Positions 24,199 to 33,137 of a stretch of DNA of 38,375 nt are shown here, one piece after another; position 1 is the first letter of the stretch, and each line of letters begins with the position of its first letter. This stretch comes from Lachnospiraceae bacterium (GTDB lineage Bacteria; Bacillota; Clostridia; Lachnospirales; Lachnospiraceae): assembly GCA_022768825.1 (NCBI GenBank), contig JALEJB010000068.1, forward strand, positions 1-38,375, read 5' to 3'. Position numbers and translations under genes: made by a program. The notes under the pieces were generated by a model, which was not told where the DNA came from, made no database searches, and was given only the letters and a program-made list of their open reading frames with translations.

Positions 24199-25935
24199 TT
24201 AATCGCGCACCTTGATATGAACCTCGCGAAGCTGCTGCTCGGTGACATAGTTTGGCGCACCGCACATCAGATCCTGTGCATTTCCGTTCATCGGGAATGG
24301 GATCACTTCACGAATATTTTCCTCATTGCGAAGGAGCATGATCATACGATCAACGCCCGGTGCCATACCGGCATGTGGCGGTGCGCCGTACTGGAAGGCA
24401 TTGTATAATGCTCCGAATTTTTCTTTTAATACGGTCTCATCATAACCTGCGATCTCGAATGCTTTGATCATGATGTCCATGTCATGGTTACGGACTGCTC
24501 CGGATGACAACTCGATTCCGTTGCAGACAATATCATACTGATATGCAAGGATCTCCAATGGATCTTTCTCATTTAATGCTTCCAGTCCGCCCTGCGGCAT
24601 GGAGAATGGATTATGGGTAAATCCGATTTTTTTCGTCTCCGGATCCTTTTCATACATCGGGAAGTCATTGATATAACAGAAGCGATATGCATTTTTCTCT
24701 AACAGATCCAGACGGGTTCCAAGCTCTGTTCGGATCTGTCCGGCGTAAGCTGCGGCGCGCTCCTCTTTGTCGGCAATAAAGAAAATCGTATCGCCGATCT
24801 GTAATCCTGCAGCACTGCGCATCTCTTCTTTCATATCATCCGGAATGAACTTGTCAATCGGTCCCTTGTAAGAGCCGTCCTCCAATACCTCTAAATATCC
24901 TAAGCCACCCATCCCGATAGAGGTAGCAAATTTCAACAGCTTCTCATGCTGTCCCTTGCTCAGCTTCGCGTGCACATTGATGGCACGAACGGTACGTCCG
25001 TGGAACGGTTTGAAGGTACATCTCTGGAAAAACTCTGTCATATCAATGATACGAAGCGGATTACGAAGATCCGGCTTATCCGTACCAAACTCAAGCATCG
25101 CCTGTTTATAGCTGATCACCGGATAAGGAGCTTTGGTCACTTCGTATCCCTCCGGCGCGAATTTTTCAAATGTGGCGGTCAGCACTTCTTCCCCAATTTT
25201 GAATACGTCTTCCTGGGTCGCAAAGCTCATCTCAAAGTCTAACTGGTAAAATTCTCCCGGCGAACGGTCTGCTCTGGCATCCTCATCACGGAAGCACGGT
25301 GCGATCTGGAAATATTTATCAAATCCGGATACCATCAGAAGCTGTTTATATTGCTGCGGTGCCTGTGGAAGCGCATAAAATTTTCCTTTGAACTTACGGC
25401 TTGGCACAATATAGTCTCTTGCTCCTTCCGGAGATGATGCGCACAGGATCGGAGTCTGGATCTCCAAAAATCCCATCTCGGTCATCTTCTTGCGAAGGAA
25501 ACTGATGACCTGTGAACGGAAGATCATGTTATCACGGACCTTTGCATTGCGCAGATCCAGATAACGATACTGCAGACGTACATCCTCACGGACTTCCTTG
25601 GAAGTCATCACCTCAAACGGAAGCTGTGTTCTGACTTTTCCAAGCACGGTGATCTCTTTTGCTTCCAGCTCAATGGTTCCTGATGGAATCTTCGGATTAT
25701 AGGTCTCCTCATCTCTCTTTTCCATCACACCTTTGACGGAAATACAGTCCTCTCTGGTCAGCCCTTTTAACAGACTGTCGTCGCGAAGGACGATCTGTAA
25801 TACACCATACATATCGCGAAGGTCAATGAAGCTGACTCCTCCGTGATCACGGATATTTTCAATCCATCCGGCTACCTGAAGTTCTTTGTCGATATCGGCT
25901 TCGCTTACCTGATTCAATGTTACGTCTCTGTACAT
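24199..25935 (-). CDS. aspS: Aspartyl-tRNA synthetase
   Basis: A 578-residue class II synthetase of the bacterial type, charging tRNA(Asp). ATG 25935 is chosen: AAAGGAAGAG lies ahead and the protein begins [10 protein letters not shown]; an upstream frame (to 25974) runs into a hairpin. It has an N-terminal OB domain ([21 protein letters not shown]), class II motif 2 ([22 protein letters not shown]), the bacterial GAD insert and motif 3 (GVDRMIMLL). With gatCAB downstream, this enzyme may be of the non-discriminating kind that also charges tRNA(Asn), but this cannot be settled without knowing whether asnS exists elsewhere. It lies behind an Asp T-box. Confidence 0.97.
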   Translation of the reverse strand: MYRDVTLNQVSEADIDKELQVAGWIENIRDHGGVSFIDLRDMYGVLQIVLRDDSLLKGLTREDCISVKGVMEKRDEETYNPKIPSGTIELEAKEITVLGKVRTQLPFEVMTSKEVREDVRLQYRYLDLRNAKVRDNMIFRSQVISFLRKKMTEMGFLEIQTPILCASSPEGARDYIVPSRKFKGKFYALPQAPQQYKQLLMVSGFDKYFQIAPCFRDEDARADRSPGEFYQLDFEMSFATQEDVFKIGEEVLTATFEKFAPEGYEVTKAPYPVISYKQAMLEFGTDKPDLRNPLRIIDMTEFFQRCTFKPFHGRTVRAINVHAKLSKGQHEKLLKFATSIGMGGLGYLEVLEDGSYKGPIDKFIPDDMKEEMRSAAGLQIGDTIFFIADKEERAAAYAGQIRTELGTRLDLLEKNAYRFCYINDFPMYEKDPETKKIGFTHNPFSMPQGGLEALNEKDPLEILAYQYDIVCNGIELSSGAVRNHDMDIMIKAFEIAGYDETVLKEKFGALYNAFQYGAPPHAGMAPGVDRMIMLLRNEENIREVIPFPMNGNAQDLMCGAPNYVTEQQLREVHIKVRD

Positions 25936-25968
25936 TTTTTCTCTTCCTTTCATTAAATAATAGGGGAA

Positions 25969-26008
25969 CCCCACGCATTAAAAATCTGCTTCGCAGATGA
26001 GCGTGGGG
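25969..26008 (-). repeat. Nested hairpin between the T-box terminator and aspS
   Basis: Outer arms CCCCACGC / GCGTGGGG (25969-25976 and 26001-26008) enclose a perfect inner hairpin ATCTGC-GAA-GCAGAT (minus strand) followed by TTTTT. The inner part looks like a short terminator; if the outer stem forms it keeps the T run inside the loop. It sits about 35 nt upstream of the aspS ATG. Confidence 0.6.
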
Positions 26009-26033
26009 CTACATTTGCATTTTCTTCGAAAAT

Positions 26034-26345
26034 ACAAAAAAATCCCAAGATATAACAACTATATCCTGGGACGAAAATTCTTTTCCGCGGTACCACCCGA
26101 CTTGTACTCATGATCCTATAGAATCCTCCCACTTTTTTGAGTGGATCCCTCCATAGGATAAAGAGACCTCTTTTTGACTTAACGCGTCTTCTACGTACCA
26201 ACCTACTTGTAATCTTTTATCTGTTCAGAAGGTCTGCTCCGGAGTGTTCCCGCCATCTTCTCTTTCAAACAACGCTCTCAGTCGGTGACGCTGTATTCCT
26301 GTTGACGCCTGAAAATGGGAGTCTCCTTCTTCGCATTTATCTGTT
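26034..26345 (-). promoter_or_regulatory. T-box riboswitch (aspartate type) upstream of aspS-gatCAB
   Basis: The leader contains the T-box sequence GGTGGTACCGCGG (26097-26085) followed by TTTTCGTCCCAGG, and a 12-bp terminator stem (26071-26043) with a T run, so uncharged tRNA should favour antitermination. Stem I can be folded with GAAG (near 26330) pairing to CTTC and CTCC pairing to GGAG (26239-26243 region). The 3' side of the internal loop then reads CAGAC, with GAC (26234-26232) as the likely specifier, an Asp codon. The specifier assignment is by eye. Charging of tRNA(Asp) is thus expected to control aspS and probably all of gatCAB. Confidence 0.85.
26113..26159 (-). repeat. Hairpin repeat inside the T-box leader (GGGA/AGGAT internal loop)
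   Basis: On the minus strand ATCCTATGGA pairs with TCTATAGGAT, then an internal loop GGGA/AGGAT, then UCCACU pairs with AGUGGG around a CAAAAA loop. It lies between Stem I and the antiterminator. The hisA leader has the same internal loop with different but paired helices. Confidence 0.65.
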
Positions 26346-26349
26346 CGCA

Positions 26350-26378
26350 ATCTTATCACACTTCATCCGTGAATGCAA
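26350..26378 (-). promoter_or_regulatory. Promoter of the T-box leader and aspS operon
   Basis: TTGCAT (26378-26373) and TAAGAT (26355-26350) with a 17-nt spacer on the minus strand, about 20 nt downstream of the dapB stop. It places the transcription start near 26343, just ahead of Stem I. Confidence 0.75.
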
Positions 26379-26397
26379 GAACTTTTCGCATTTTCCG

Positions 26398-27159
26398 CTA
26401 CCGGGCCGCAATCACATCTGACATATCATAATATCCTGCTGCTTTTCCATGCAGGAATTTAGCGGCCTGAATCGCGCCTTTTCCAAAGACCGCACGTGAA
26501 TATGCGGTATGCTTGAACTCGATCACTTCGTCCGTTCCCGCAAAGATCACTTCGTGTTCACCGACAATGGTTCCTCCGCGTACTGCTGAGATGCCAAGCT
26601 CCTTTGCGTCTCTTTTGGCTCTGCGATCACTTCGGTCGTAGACATATTCATAACGATTGTCCATCGCCTCATTGATGGAATCTGCCAGCGCAAGCGCTGT
26701 TCCGCTCGGTGCATCCAATTTCTGATTGTGATGTTTTTCTACGATCTCCACATCAAAGCCTGCCGGAGCCAGTACTTTGACTGCCTGTTTCAGCAGCGAC
26801 ATCAGTGTATTGATTCCAAGTGACATATTGGCAGATTTTAAAACCGCCACTTTTTTGCTTGCCTCATCCACCTTGGCCAGCTGTTCCTCGGATAAACCGG
26901 TAGAGCAAAGTACCACCGGAATCTGTTTTGTCTCGCAGTAATCAAGCAATCCGTCAACTGCAGACGCATTGGAAAAATCAATGATCGCATCCGCAGCAAC
27001 ATCGCACTGATCAATACTTGCAAAAACCGGATAATCGTTTTTCTGTTCGGTGTATGTATCTACACCTGCTACTATTTCTATTTCTGGATCGGCTGTACAT
27101 AAGCCCGAGATCATCTGTCCCATTCTACCGTTGCAGCCGTGCATGATCACTCTTGTCAT
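26398..27159 (-). CDS. dapB: 4-hydroxy-tetrahydrodipicolinate reductase
   Basis: A 253-residue NAD(P)H-dependent enzyme, the second step of the diaminopimelate/lysine branch. The Rossmann motif GCNGRMGQ (8-15) and the DapB signature VEKHHNQKLDAPSGTAL are present. The length is standard. AGGAG lies before ATG 27159, 9 nt after the dapA stop, so dapA-dapB form an operon. The C-terminus overlaps nothing; the T-box promoter follows immediately. Confidence 0.97.
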   Translation of the reverse strand: MTRVIMHGCNGRMGQMISGLCTADPEIEIVAGVDTYTEQKNDYPVFASIDQCDVAADAIIDFSNASAVDGLLDYCETKQIPVVLCSTGLSEEQLAKVDEASKKVAVLKSANMSLGINTLMSLLKQAVKVLAPAGFDVEIVEKHHNQKLDAPSGTALALADSINEAMDNRYEYVYDRSDRRAKRDAKELGISAVRGGTIVGEHEVIFAGTDEVIEFKHTAYSRAVFGKGAIQAAKFLHGKAAGYYDMSDVIAAR

Positions 27160-27168
27160 CTTCTGCTC

Positions 27169-28062
27169 CTATTCTACCACCGGAAGTCCGTATGCTTTCA
27201 TCACCTGAATCAATTTTGCTGCATTTTCCTCACCCATCTCACAGAGTGGCGCGCGAAGTGATCCCACATCAAAGCCCATCGCGTTCATCGCCCGTTTGAC
27301 CGGAATCGGATTAACCTCCGAGAACAGTGCATCTACCAGCGCACGTCCTTTCAGCTGAATCTCTGCTGCTTTTTTGTAATCACCCTCGAATGCCGCATAG
27401 CACATATCATGCACATCCTGCGGTGCGATGTTTGACCATACGGAGATGACACCGACAGCTCCAATGGAAAGTAACGGAACGACGATTCCGTCTTCACCGG
27501 AATACAGATCAAGATTGCCATCACACAAATCCATCAATTTGACAGCCTGTGCCACATTACCGGTTGCTTCTTTGATACCGACAATGTTGTCATATTTTTT
27601 CACAAGTGCCGCTACCGTCTCAGGCAGGATATTGCATCCGGTACGACCCGGTACATTGTACATGATGATCGGCACCTTTGTCGCCTCTGCAATCTGTCCG
27701 TAGTGACTGATCAGACCCGGCTGGGTCGCTTTATTATAATAAGGAGTGACAACCAATACGCCATCTACTCCTGCTTCTTCTGCTTCCTGTGTCAATTGGA
27801 TCGCACATTTTGTATTGTTCGATCCGGTTCCGGCTACTACCGGAATTCTGTGTTTTGTGAATTTCACAGCAGCACGGATCACGTCTGCATGCTCTTCCAT
27901 GGTCAGTGTTGATCCCTCACCGGTTGTACCGGCGATCACAATACAATCTGTTCCATGGTCTATCTGATACTGGATCATTTCCTCCAGCTTATCGTAGTTC
28001 ACCTCAAGATCTTTTTTCATTGGTGTAACAATTGCCACACCGGCACCTTTGAAAATTGCCAT
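27169..28062 (-). CDS. dapA: 4-hydroxy-tetrahydrodipicolinate synthase
   Basis: A 297-residue TIM-barrel aldolase condensing pyruvate with aspartate semialdehyde. GTTGE (45-49), Tyr135 with Arg140 (MYNVPGRTG) and the Schiff-base Lys164 (GIKEATGN) are all present. GCAGGAGG precedes ATG 28062. It begins the dapA-dapB operon. I see no lysine riboswitch in the 66 nt upstream; a promoter-like pair lies at 28097-28125. Confidence 0.97.
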   Translation of the reverse strand: MAIFKGAGVAIVTPMKKDLEVNYDKLEEMIQYQIDHGTDCIVIAGTTGEGSTLTMEEHADVIRAAVKFTKHRIPVVAGTGSNNTKCAIQLTQEAEEAGVDGVLVVTPYYNKATQPGLISHYGQIAEATKVPIIMYNVPGRTGCNILPETVAALVKKYDNIVGIKEATGNVAQAVKLMDLCDGNLDLYSGEDGIVVPLLSIGAVGVISVWSNIAPQDVHDMCYAAFEGDYKKAAEIQLKGRALVDALFSEVNPIPVKRAMNAMGFDVGSLRAPLCEMGEENAAKLIQVMKAYGLPVVE

Positions 28063-28096
28063 CTCGTTTTTCCTCCTGCAATGTGTTCTTATTACT

Positions 28097-28125
28097 ATGA
28101 TATTGTAATTTTCGAAAAAAGTAAA
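28097..28125 (-). promoter_or_regulatory. Possible promoter for dapAB
   Basis: TTTACT and TATCAT with a 17-nt spacer on the minus strand, just after the stop of the adenosyltransferase gene. The match is moderate. Confidence 0.4.
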
Positions 28126-28128
28126 CGA

Positions 28129-28614
28129 TTATTTCTCAGACTTAATTTTATAAATCTCATCTGCAAATTGACGAATTGCAGGGTCCATGGTACGACCGGT
28201 CAAGATCAGCTCCATTCCTGCCGATTTTGACTTCAATAATACCTGTAACTCTTCCAGGGTAAGTAGTCCTGCATCCAAAAGACCGAGTGCCTCGTCTAAG
28301 ATCAACAGATCGCACTCCCCTGTTACAAGTACCTTTTTTGCAAAGTTGACACCATTTCTGATATTCATCTGTGCTTCCTGCTTTTCTTCATAACTCAGAT
28401 CCTCATAGCGCTGATCACTTTTCTCAAACTGAAACACTTTGATCTGTGGCTCCAACTTCTTCATAAACTCAGCCTCATGATTCATACGACCTTTTAAATA
28501 ATGTATGACAAAAACGGTTTTTCCTTCACTTGCCGCTTTCAACGCACGTCCCATCGCAGCCGTCGATTTTCCATGACCTTCACCATAAAAAACCAGAGTC
28601 ATTCCTGTGTCCAT
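28129..28614 (-). CDS. ATP:corrinoid adenosyltransferase-like protein (CobA/BtuR family)
   Basis: A 161-residue P-loop protein resembling CobA/BtuR, which transfer the adenosyl group of ATP to cob(I)alamin or cob(I)yrinate. The P-loop GEGHGKSTAA is at residues 11-20 and a Walker B-like CDLLILDEALGLLD follows at mid-length. AGGAGG lies before ATG 28614. It is somewhat shorter than typical CobA and no cobalamin gene is adjacent. No cobalamin riboswitch is seen upstream. The promoter is followed by a 17-bp palindrome. Confidence 0.8.
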   Translation of the reverse strand: MDTGMTLVFYGEGHGKSTAAMGRALKAASEGKTVFVIHYLKGRMNHEAEFMKKLEPQIKVFQFEKSDQRYEDLSYEEKQEAQMNIRNGVNFAKKVLVTGECDLLILDEALGLLDAGLLTLEELQVLLKSKSAGMELILTGRTMDPAIRQFADEIYKIKSEK

Positions 28615-28649
28615 TTGTTTGCCTCCTGTTACTGCTCCAAAATATGTGA

Positions 28650-28666
28650 AACTGTTTCAAACAGTT
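28650..28666. promoter_or_regulatory. Palindromic site in the adenosyltransferase gene leader
   Basis: AACTGTTT-C-AAACAGTT is a perfect 8-bp inverted repeat with a 1-nt centre, about 36 nt upstream of the ATG and just downstream of the -10 box. The position fits a repressor operator; a short loop makes an RNA hairpin unlikely. The binding protein is unknown. Confidence 0.5.
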
Positions 28667-28690
28667 ACAAATATCCAAATATTACAAGCA

Positions 28691-28719
28691 AGAATACCAC
28701 AAGTTGTGAAAAAATTCAA
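28691..28719 (-). promoter_or_regulatory. Promoter for the adenosyltransferase gene
   Basis: TTGAAT (28719-28714) and TATTCT (28696-28691) with a 17-nt spacer on the minus strand, directly after the SSB-like gene. Confidence 0.5.
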
Positions 28720-28733
28720 GTATCGGCCATCTA

Positions 28734-29360
28734 CTACTCCATCTGTTCAATCTTGCTGACACTCACTTCATAAGCGATGCGCTTTTCCGTTTCCAGCTCA
28801 TTGATCTTTTTCACATACTCGCGACTCTGAATTCTTCCCTGGATCTGTACATGAGTTCCGACTGCGAAAGTGGATGCAAATCTTGCGTTTCTTCCCCAAC
28901 AGATACATGGAATATAATCGCTTTTTCCATAAGAGCGATTGACTGCGATCAACAGGTCCGCAATCTCTCTGCCCAGTGGCGTCTTGCGGTAAATCGGTTC
29001 TTTGCAGATATAGCCATCCAGAAAGATCTGGTTGCTTTTGACGTCTTCATCGACTTCCTGAACCAATGACAATTCCCTTGCAAAGACACTGAGTACCAGA
29101 CGGTTTTTCTTCTCTTCATGTCGATTGTAGGAACGAAATTGTCCAACCACGGATATGTACTGACCTTTCCAATCCTTTGACACATCCAAAAGGCGCTCCG
29201 AAACCATGACCGGAATATAATCCGCAAAGTTGCTGAGACGATTCACTGCAACATCTACCATATAAAACCCTTCTCCATACACCTCATGGCTGAATGTAAA
29301 ATCTGAAATGATTTCACCTGCGATCATAACCTGATTGTTTTCAAATAATTTGTCTCCCAT
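28734..29360 (-). CDS. Single-stranded DNA-binding protein-like, two OB-like halves
   Basis: A 208-residue protein with two SSB-like OB domains. AAAGGAG precedes ATG 29360. The halves repeat the same signposts: NQVMIAGEI ... VAVNRLSNFADYIPVMV ... VVGQFRS, and NQIFLDGYI ... IAVNRSYGKSDYIPCICWG ... IQGRIQSREY. The second half is the canonical SSB (AVNR, DYIPC, WGRNA); the first is degenerate. There is no acidic C-terminal tail (it ends KIEQME), so it lacks the usual partner-binding tip of the main Ssb. It is probably an accessory SSB. The main ssb next to rpsF/rpsR is not in this window. Confidence 0.8.
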   Translation of the reverse strand: MGDKLFENNQVMIAGEIISDFTFSHEVYGEGFYMVDVAVNRLSNFADYIPVMVSERLLDVSKDWKGQYISVVGQFRSYNRHEEKKNRLVLSVFARELSLVQEVDEDVKSNQIFLDGYICKEPIYRKTPLGREIADLLIAVNRSYGKSDYIPCICWGRNARFASTFAVGTHVQIQGRIQSREYVKKINELETEKRIAYEVSVSKIEQME

Positions 29361-29412
29361 AGAGATAACTCCTTTCGCTTTTGCTGTTTTTATTTTATTT
29401 TCATCTCACAGA

Positions 29413-29421
29413 AAATATACC
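29413..29421 (-). promoter_or_regulatory. Possible extended -10 promoter for the SSB-like gene
   Basis: TGGTATATT on the minus strand lies about 50 nt before ATG 29360. No clear -35 box. Confidence 0.3.
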
Positions 29422-29519
29422 ATGCGAAATTTAAGAAGATTGCTGTATTTTGTCGACAAAAATACAAAAATGTATGCATCACAAATACGGAGAATTTTCC
29501 TATAAAATGCAAATTACAC

Positions 29520-29547
29520 TTGCATAATTTGTTCAGTGTGATAATAT
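29520..29547 (+). promoter_or_regulatory. Promoter for typA
   Basis: TTGCAT (29520-29525) and TAATAT (29542-29547) with a 16-nt spacer, about 52 nt upstream of the typA ATG. Between this and the SSB promoter (29422-29519) only AT-rich DNA is seen. Confidence 0.6.
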
Positions 29548-29598
29548 GTGTACGGTTGTTTGATAATTCAATGGTTGAAGATAGAAAGAGAGAAAAAA

Positions 29599-31437
29599 AT
29601 GATTACAACAAGAGACGATATTCGAAACATTGCCATCATCGCCCATGTCGACCATGGTAAAACGACACTTGTCGATGAATTGCTGAAACAAAGCGGTGTC
29701 TTCCGCGCAGGTCAGGAAGTACAGGAGCGTGTCATGGACTCCAACGATATTGAGCGCGAGCGCGGCATCACCATCCTGTCGAAAAACACAGCCGTCTATT
29801 ATAAAGATGTCAAGATCAACATCATCGACACACCAGGGCACGCAGATTTCGGCGGCGAAGTAGAACGTGTCTTAAAAATGGTAAATGGTGTGATTTTAGT
29901 CGTCGACGCTTTCGAGGGTGCGATGCCTCAGACCAAATTTGTTCTGATGAAAGCATTGGAGCTGGACTTACCGGTAATCGTATGTGTCAACAAAATTGAC
30001 CGTCCGGAAGCACGTCCGAACGAGGTCATCGATGAGGTTCTCGAATTGTTTATGGATCTGAATGCTTCCGACGAGCAGCTGGACTGCCCATTCGTGTTTG
30101 CGTCTGCAAGAGATGGTTTTGCCGTGCTTGATCTGGATGATGAGAAAAAAGATATGACTCCGCTGTTTGAAACGATCATCGACTATATCCCGGCACCAAC
30201 CGGCGATCCCGATGCCAACACCCAGGTGTTGATCAGTACCATTGACTACAATGAATATGTCGGCCGCATCGGAGTCGGCAAAGTGGATAACGGATCTCTG
30301 AAGATCAATCAGGAAGCAGTTGTCGTCAATCATCATGAGCCGGATAAATCAAGAAAGGTTCGTATCAGCAAGCTGTATGAATTTGACGGCTTAAATAAGG
30401 TAGATGTGGAAGAAGCAAAGATCGGCTCCATCGTCGCCATCTCCGGAATCTCTGATATCCATATCGGAGATACGATCTGCGCACCGGAAGATCCGGTTGC
30501 GATTCCATTCCAGAAGATTTCCGAGCCTACCCTTTCGATGAACTTCATCGTCAACGACTCTCCGCTTGCGGGACAGGAAGGAAAATATATCACTTCGCGC
30601 CACATCCGTGACCGCTTATTCCGCGAGCTGAACACGGATGTATCGCTTCGGGTGGAAGAGACTGAGGATGCGGATACCTACAAGGTTTCCGGTCGTGGCG
30701 AGTTGCATTTATCCGTTTTGATCGAGAATATGCGGCGTGAGGGTTATGAGTTTGCGGTCAGCAAAGCGGAAGTGCTTTATCATACAGATGAAAATGGGAA
30801 AAAGACGGAGCCGATGGAGCTTGCTTATGTGGATGTTCCGGATGAATTTACCGGTGTTGTCATCGATAAATTAAGCCAGCGAAAAGGTTCTTTGCTGAAT
30901 ATGGGTTCGATCAGCGGCGGCTATACCAGACTTGAGTTTCGTATTCCGTCCCGCGGTCTGATCGGTTACCGCAACGATTTTATGACTGACACCAAAGGAA
31001 ACGGTATCATCAACACGATCTTTGACGGATATGACTTGTATTGCGGCGATATCCAGTATCGCAAGTCCGGTTCTCTGATTGCTTTTGAGACCGGTGAATC
31101 TGTTACCTACGGATTATTTTCCGCGCAGGATCGCGGTACGCTCTTTATCGGACCGGGTGAAAAGGTGTATGCCGGTATGGTCATCGGTATGAGTGCCAAA
31201 CCGGAAGACATTGAACTGAATGTCTGCAAGAAGAAGCACCTGACCAACACCCGTTCTTCCAGTGCGGATGAAGCATTGACGCTGGTTCCGCCGAAGATCT
31301 TGAGTCTCGAGCAGGCGCTGGAGTTTATTGACACGGACGAACTGTTGGAGATCACTCCGGAGAGTATTCGTATCCGCAAGCGTATTCTTGATCCGACACT
31401 GCGCAAGCGGGCGAACTTCAATGCGAAGAATAAATAA
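29599..31437 (+). CDS. typA: GTP-binding protein TypA/BipA
   Basis: A 612-residue translational GTPase that acts on the ribosome, mainly in 50S assembly and under stress or cold. ATG 29599 is chosen because GAAAGAGAG lies ahead and the protein begins [15 protein letters not shown]1 [10 protein letters not shown]2 RGITIL, G3 [11 protein letters not shown] and G4 VNKID are present, followed by beta-barrel domain II, the EF-G III/V-like domains and the TypA-specific C-terminal domain with [13 protein letters not shown]. The length is standard. It is a single-gene plus-strand unit convergent with dapL. Confidence 0.97.
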   Translation: MITTRDDIRNIAIIAHVDHGKTTLVDELLKQSGVFRAGQEVQERVMDSNDIERERGITILSKNTAVYYKDVKINIIDTPGHADFGGEVERVLKMVNGVILVVDAFEGAMPQTKFVLMKALELDLPVIVCVNKIDRPEARPNEVIDEVLELFMDLNASDEQLDCPFVFASARDGFAVLDLDDEKKDMTPLFETIIDYIPAPTGDPDANTQVLISTIDYNEYVGRIGVGKVDNGSLKINQEAVVVNHHEPDKSRKVRISKLYEFDGLNKVDVEEAKIGSIVAISGISDIHIGDTICAPEDPVAIPFQKISEPTLSMNFIVNDSPLAGQEGKYITSRHIRDRLFRELNTDVSLRVEETEDADTYKVSGRGELHLSVLIENMRREGYEFAVSKAEVLYHTDENGKKTEPMELAYVDVPDEFTGVVIDKLSQRKGSLLNMGSISGGYTRLEFRIPSRGLIGYRNDFMTDTKGNGIINTIFDGYDLYCGDIQYRKSGSLIAFETGESVTYGLFSAQDRGTLFIGPGEKVYAGMVIGMSAKPEDIELNVCKKKHLTNTRSSSADEALTLVPPKILSLEQALEFIDTDELLEITPESIRIRKRILDPTLRKRANFNAKNK

Positions 31438-31460
31438 ATCCTGTTATAGCAAATAAAATA

Positions 31461-31630
31461 CACCCACAACGAAGGATTACTCCTATGTGCTTGTTCTTGC
31501 CAAGCTTTTCTAATCGCGCCAGCGCTGTGACCAAACTGTGACTTGCACTCACATTTTGCTCACAGAGGCGTCGCTCATAAACAGAACGCTTGCAAGAGTC
31601 GCACAACATCGTAATCCTTCGTTGTGGGTG
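31461..31630. repeat. 170-bp palindromic element 1 between typA and dapL
   Basis: Perfect 20-bp terminal inverted repeats (CACCCACAACGAAGGATTAC and its complement) flank 130 bp that continue the pairing imperfectly (TGTGCTTGTTCTTGC against GCAAGAGTCGCAC, and GCTGTGA against TCACAG). The plus-strand product is followed by GGTTTTGTTTT, so it may also terminate typA. No open frame of note. Confidence 0.75.
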
Positions 31631-31696
31631 GTTTTGTTTTCCACTACATTTTTCACATTGTAAGACAAGATACGACTTATATTGGAATGATAAAGA

Positions 31697-31808
31697 AAAA
31701 AGTGCCCAACACTCCACGGCAAAGGATTACGACTTTTGTGCGCCCCGCATTTGCGGGCTTGAGCACAATCGGAGTTATCCTTCGTCGTGGGGTGTACAGG
31801 CACTTTTT
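31697..31808. repeat. 112-bp palindromic element 2, related to element 1
   Basis: Imperfect arms of about 45 bp (AAAAAGTGCC ... AAGGATTAC against GTTATCCTTCG ... GGCACTTTTT) close on a perfect small hairpin CCCGCATTTGCGGG. The arms share CACCC-ACGAAGGATWAC and GTGCTT with element 1. T runs follow the stem on both strands, so it should terminate dapL (minus) and act as a backup for typA (plus). Confidence 0.75.
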
Positions 31809-31825
31809 GTATTCTATTTTTGATA

Positions 31826-33040
31826 TTATAATGCTTTGATGCGCTCCAACGCAGCACAGGTATTCTCGTAGCTTCCGAATGCAGTCAGGCGGAAGTATCC
31901 CTCTCCGCTTGGTCCGAAACCGGAGCCCGGCGTACCTACCACATTTGCTTTCTCCAGCAAATAATCAAAGAACTCCCATGAAGTCATCTGGTCTGGAGTC
32001 TTCAGCCAGATATACGGCGCGTTCACGCCACCAAACACTTCAAATCCGGCTTCCACAAGACCATTTTTAATGGTTGCAGCATTTTTCATATAATAGGCAA
32101 CCTGCTCTTTTAACTGCGCTTTTCCTGCCTCAGAATAAACAGCCTCTCCTGCGCGCTGAACGATATATGGTGCGCCGTTAAACTTGGTTCCGTGGCGACG
32201 TGCCCACATCGCGTTCAGAGATACATCCCCGCATTTCAGTTCCTTCGGTACTACTGTATAACCCAGACGAACACCGGTAAAGCCTGCATTTTTCGAAAAG
32301 CTCTTCAACTCGATCGCGCAGGTCTTTGCACCCTCACACTCATAAATCGAATGTGCCACATCATCCTCTGAGATATATGCCTCGTAAGCTGCGTCATAGA
32401 TAATAACGGCTCCAACCTTATTGGCGTAATCTACCCATGCCTGAAGCTGAGCCTTGGTGATCGTAGTTCCGGTCGGATTGTTCGGGAAGCACAGATAGAT
32501 CATATCCGGTGTCTCCTTCGGGAACTCCGGAACAAATCCGTTTTCCTTGGTCGTCGGCATATAGATCACATTGCTCCAGGTCTCACTGGTCGGATCATAA
32601 GTTCCGGTTCTTCCCGCCATAACGTTGGAATCTACATAAACAGGATAAACCGGATCACATACTGCGATGCGATTTTTTTCAGAAAAAATCTCCTGAATAT
32701 TTCCGGAATCACTCTTAGCTCCGTCTGATACAAAAATCTCGTCCGCTGTGATCTCACAGCCTCTTGCTTTGTAATCATTCTCTACAATTGCATTGCGAAG
32801 AAAATCGTATCCGAGATCCGGTGCATATCCGCGAAATGTCTCTGCATGTGCCATCTCATCTACGGCCTTGTGCATCGCCTCAATGATCGCCGGTGCGATC
32901 GGCTGAGTCACATCTCCGATACCAAGTCGGATGATCTGCTTATCCGGATTAGCCTCCTGAAAGGCTGCTACTTTTTTTGCGATGGTGCTAAATAAATAGC
33001 TTCCCGGTAATTTCTGGTAATTGTCATTAATCTGAAACAT
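31826..33040 (-). CDS. dapL: LL-diaminopimelate aminotransferase
   Basis: A 404-residue fold-type I PLP enzyme converting tetrahydrodipicolinate directly to LL-diaminopimelate, bypassing the succinyl or acetyl steps. It opens [20 protein letters not shown] and has the DapL signature ([20 protein letters not shown]), the NPTG motif at 188-191 and the PLP-Lys250 in [20 protein letters not shown] precedes ATG 33040. It lies 97 nt after dapF on the same strand. Confidence 0.97.
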   Translation of the reverse strand: MFQINDNYQKLPGSYLFSTIAKKVAAFQEANPDKQIIRLGIGDVTQPIAPAIIEAMHKAVDEMAHAETFRGYAPDLGYDFLRNAIVENDYKARGCEITADEIFVSDGAKSDSGNIQEIFSEKNRIAVCDPVYPVYVDSNVMAGRTGTYDPTSETWSNVIYMPTTKENGFVPEFPKETPDMIYLCFPNNPTGTTITKAQLQAWVDYANKVGAVIIYDAAYEAYISEDDVAHSIYECEGAKTCAIELKSFSKNAGFTGVRLGYTVVPKELKCGDVSLNAMWARRHGTKFNGAPYIVQRAGEAVYSEAGKAQLKEQVAYYMKNAATIKNGLVEAGFEVFGGVNAPYIWLKTPDQMTSWEFFDYLLEKANVVGTPGSGFGPSGEGYFRLTAFGSYENTCAALERIKAL

Positions 33041-33137
33041 ATTCTTTCTCCTTTTTTATCGTAATCTTTTCTATCCCCTTTTTTTCAACAACGTCTCTAT
33101 ACAAAATCAGCTTTGTCAATATTTGTTTGTTCCTAAT

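Noticed and set aside
28063-28128. Lysine riboswitch ahead of dapA
   Set aside because: The gap is only 66 nt, too short for an L box, and shows no fitting sequence.
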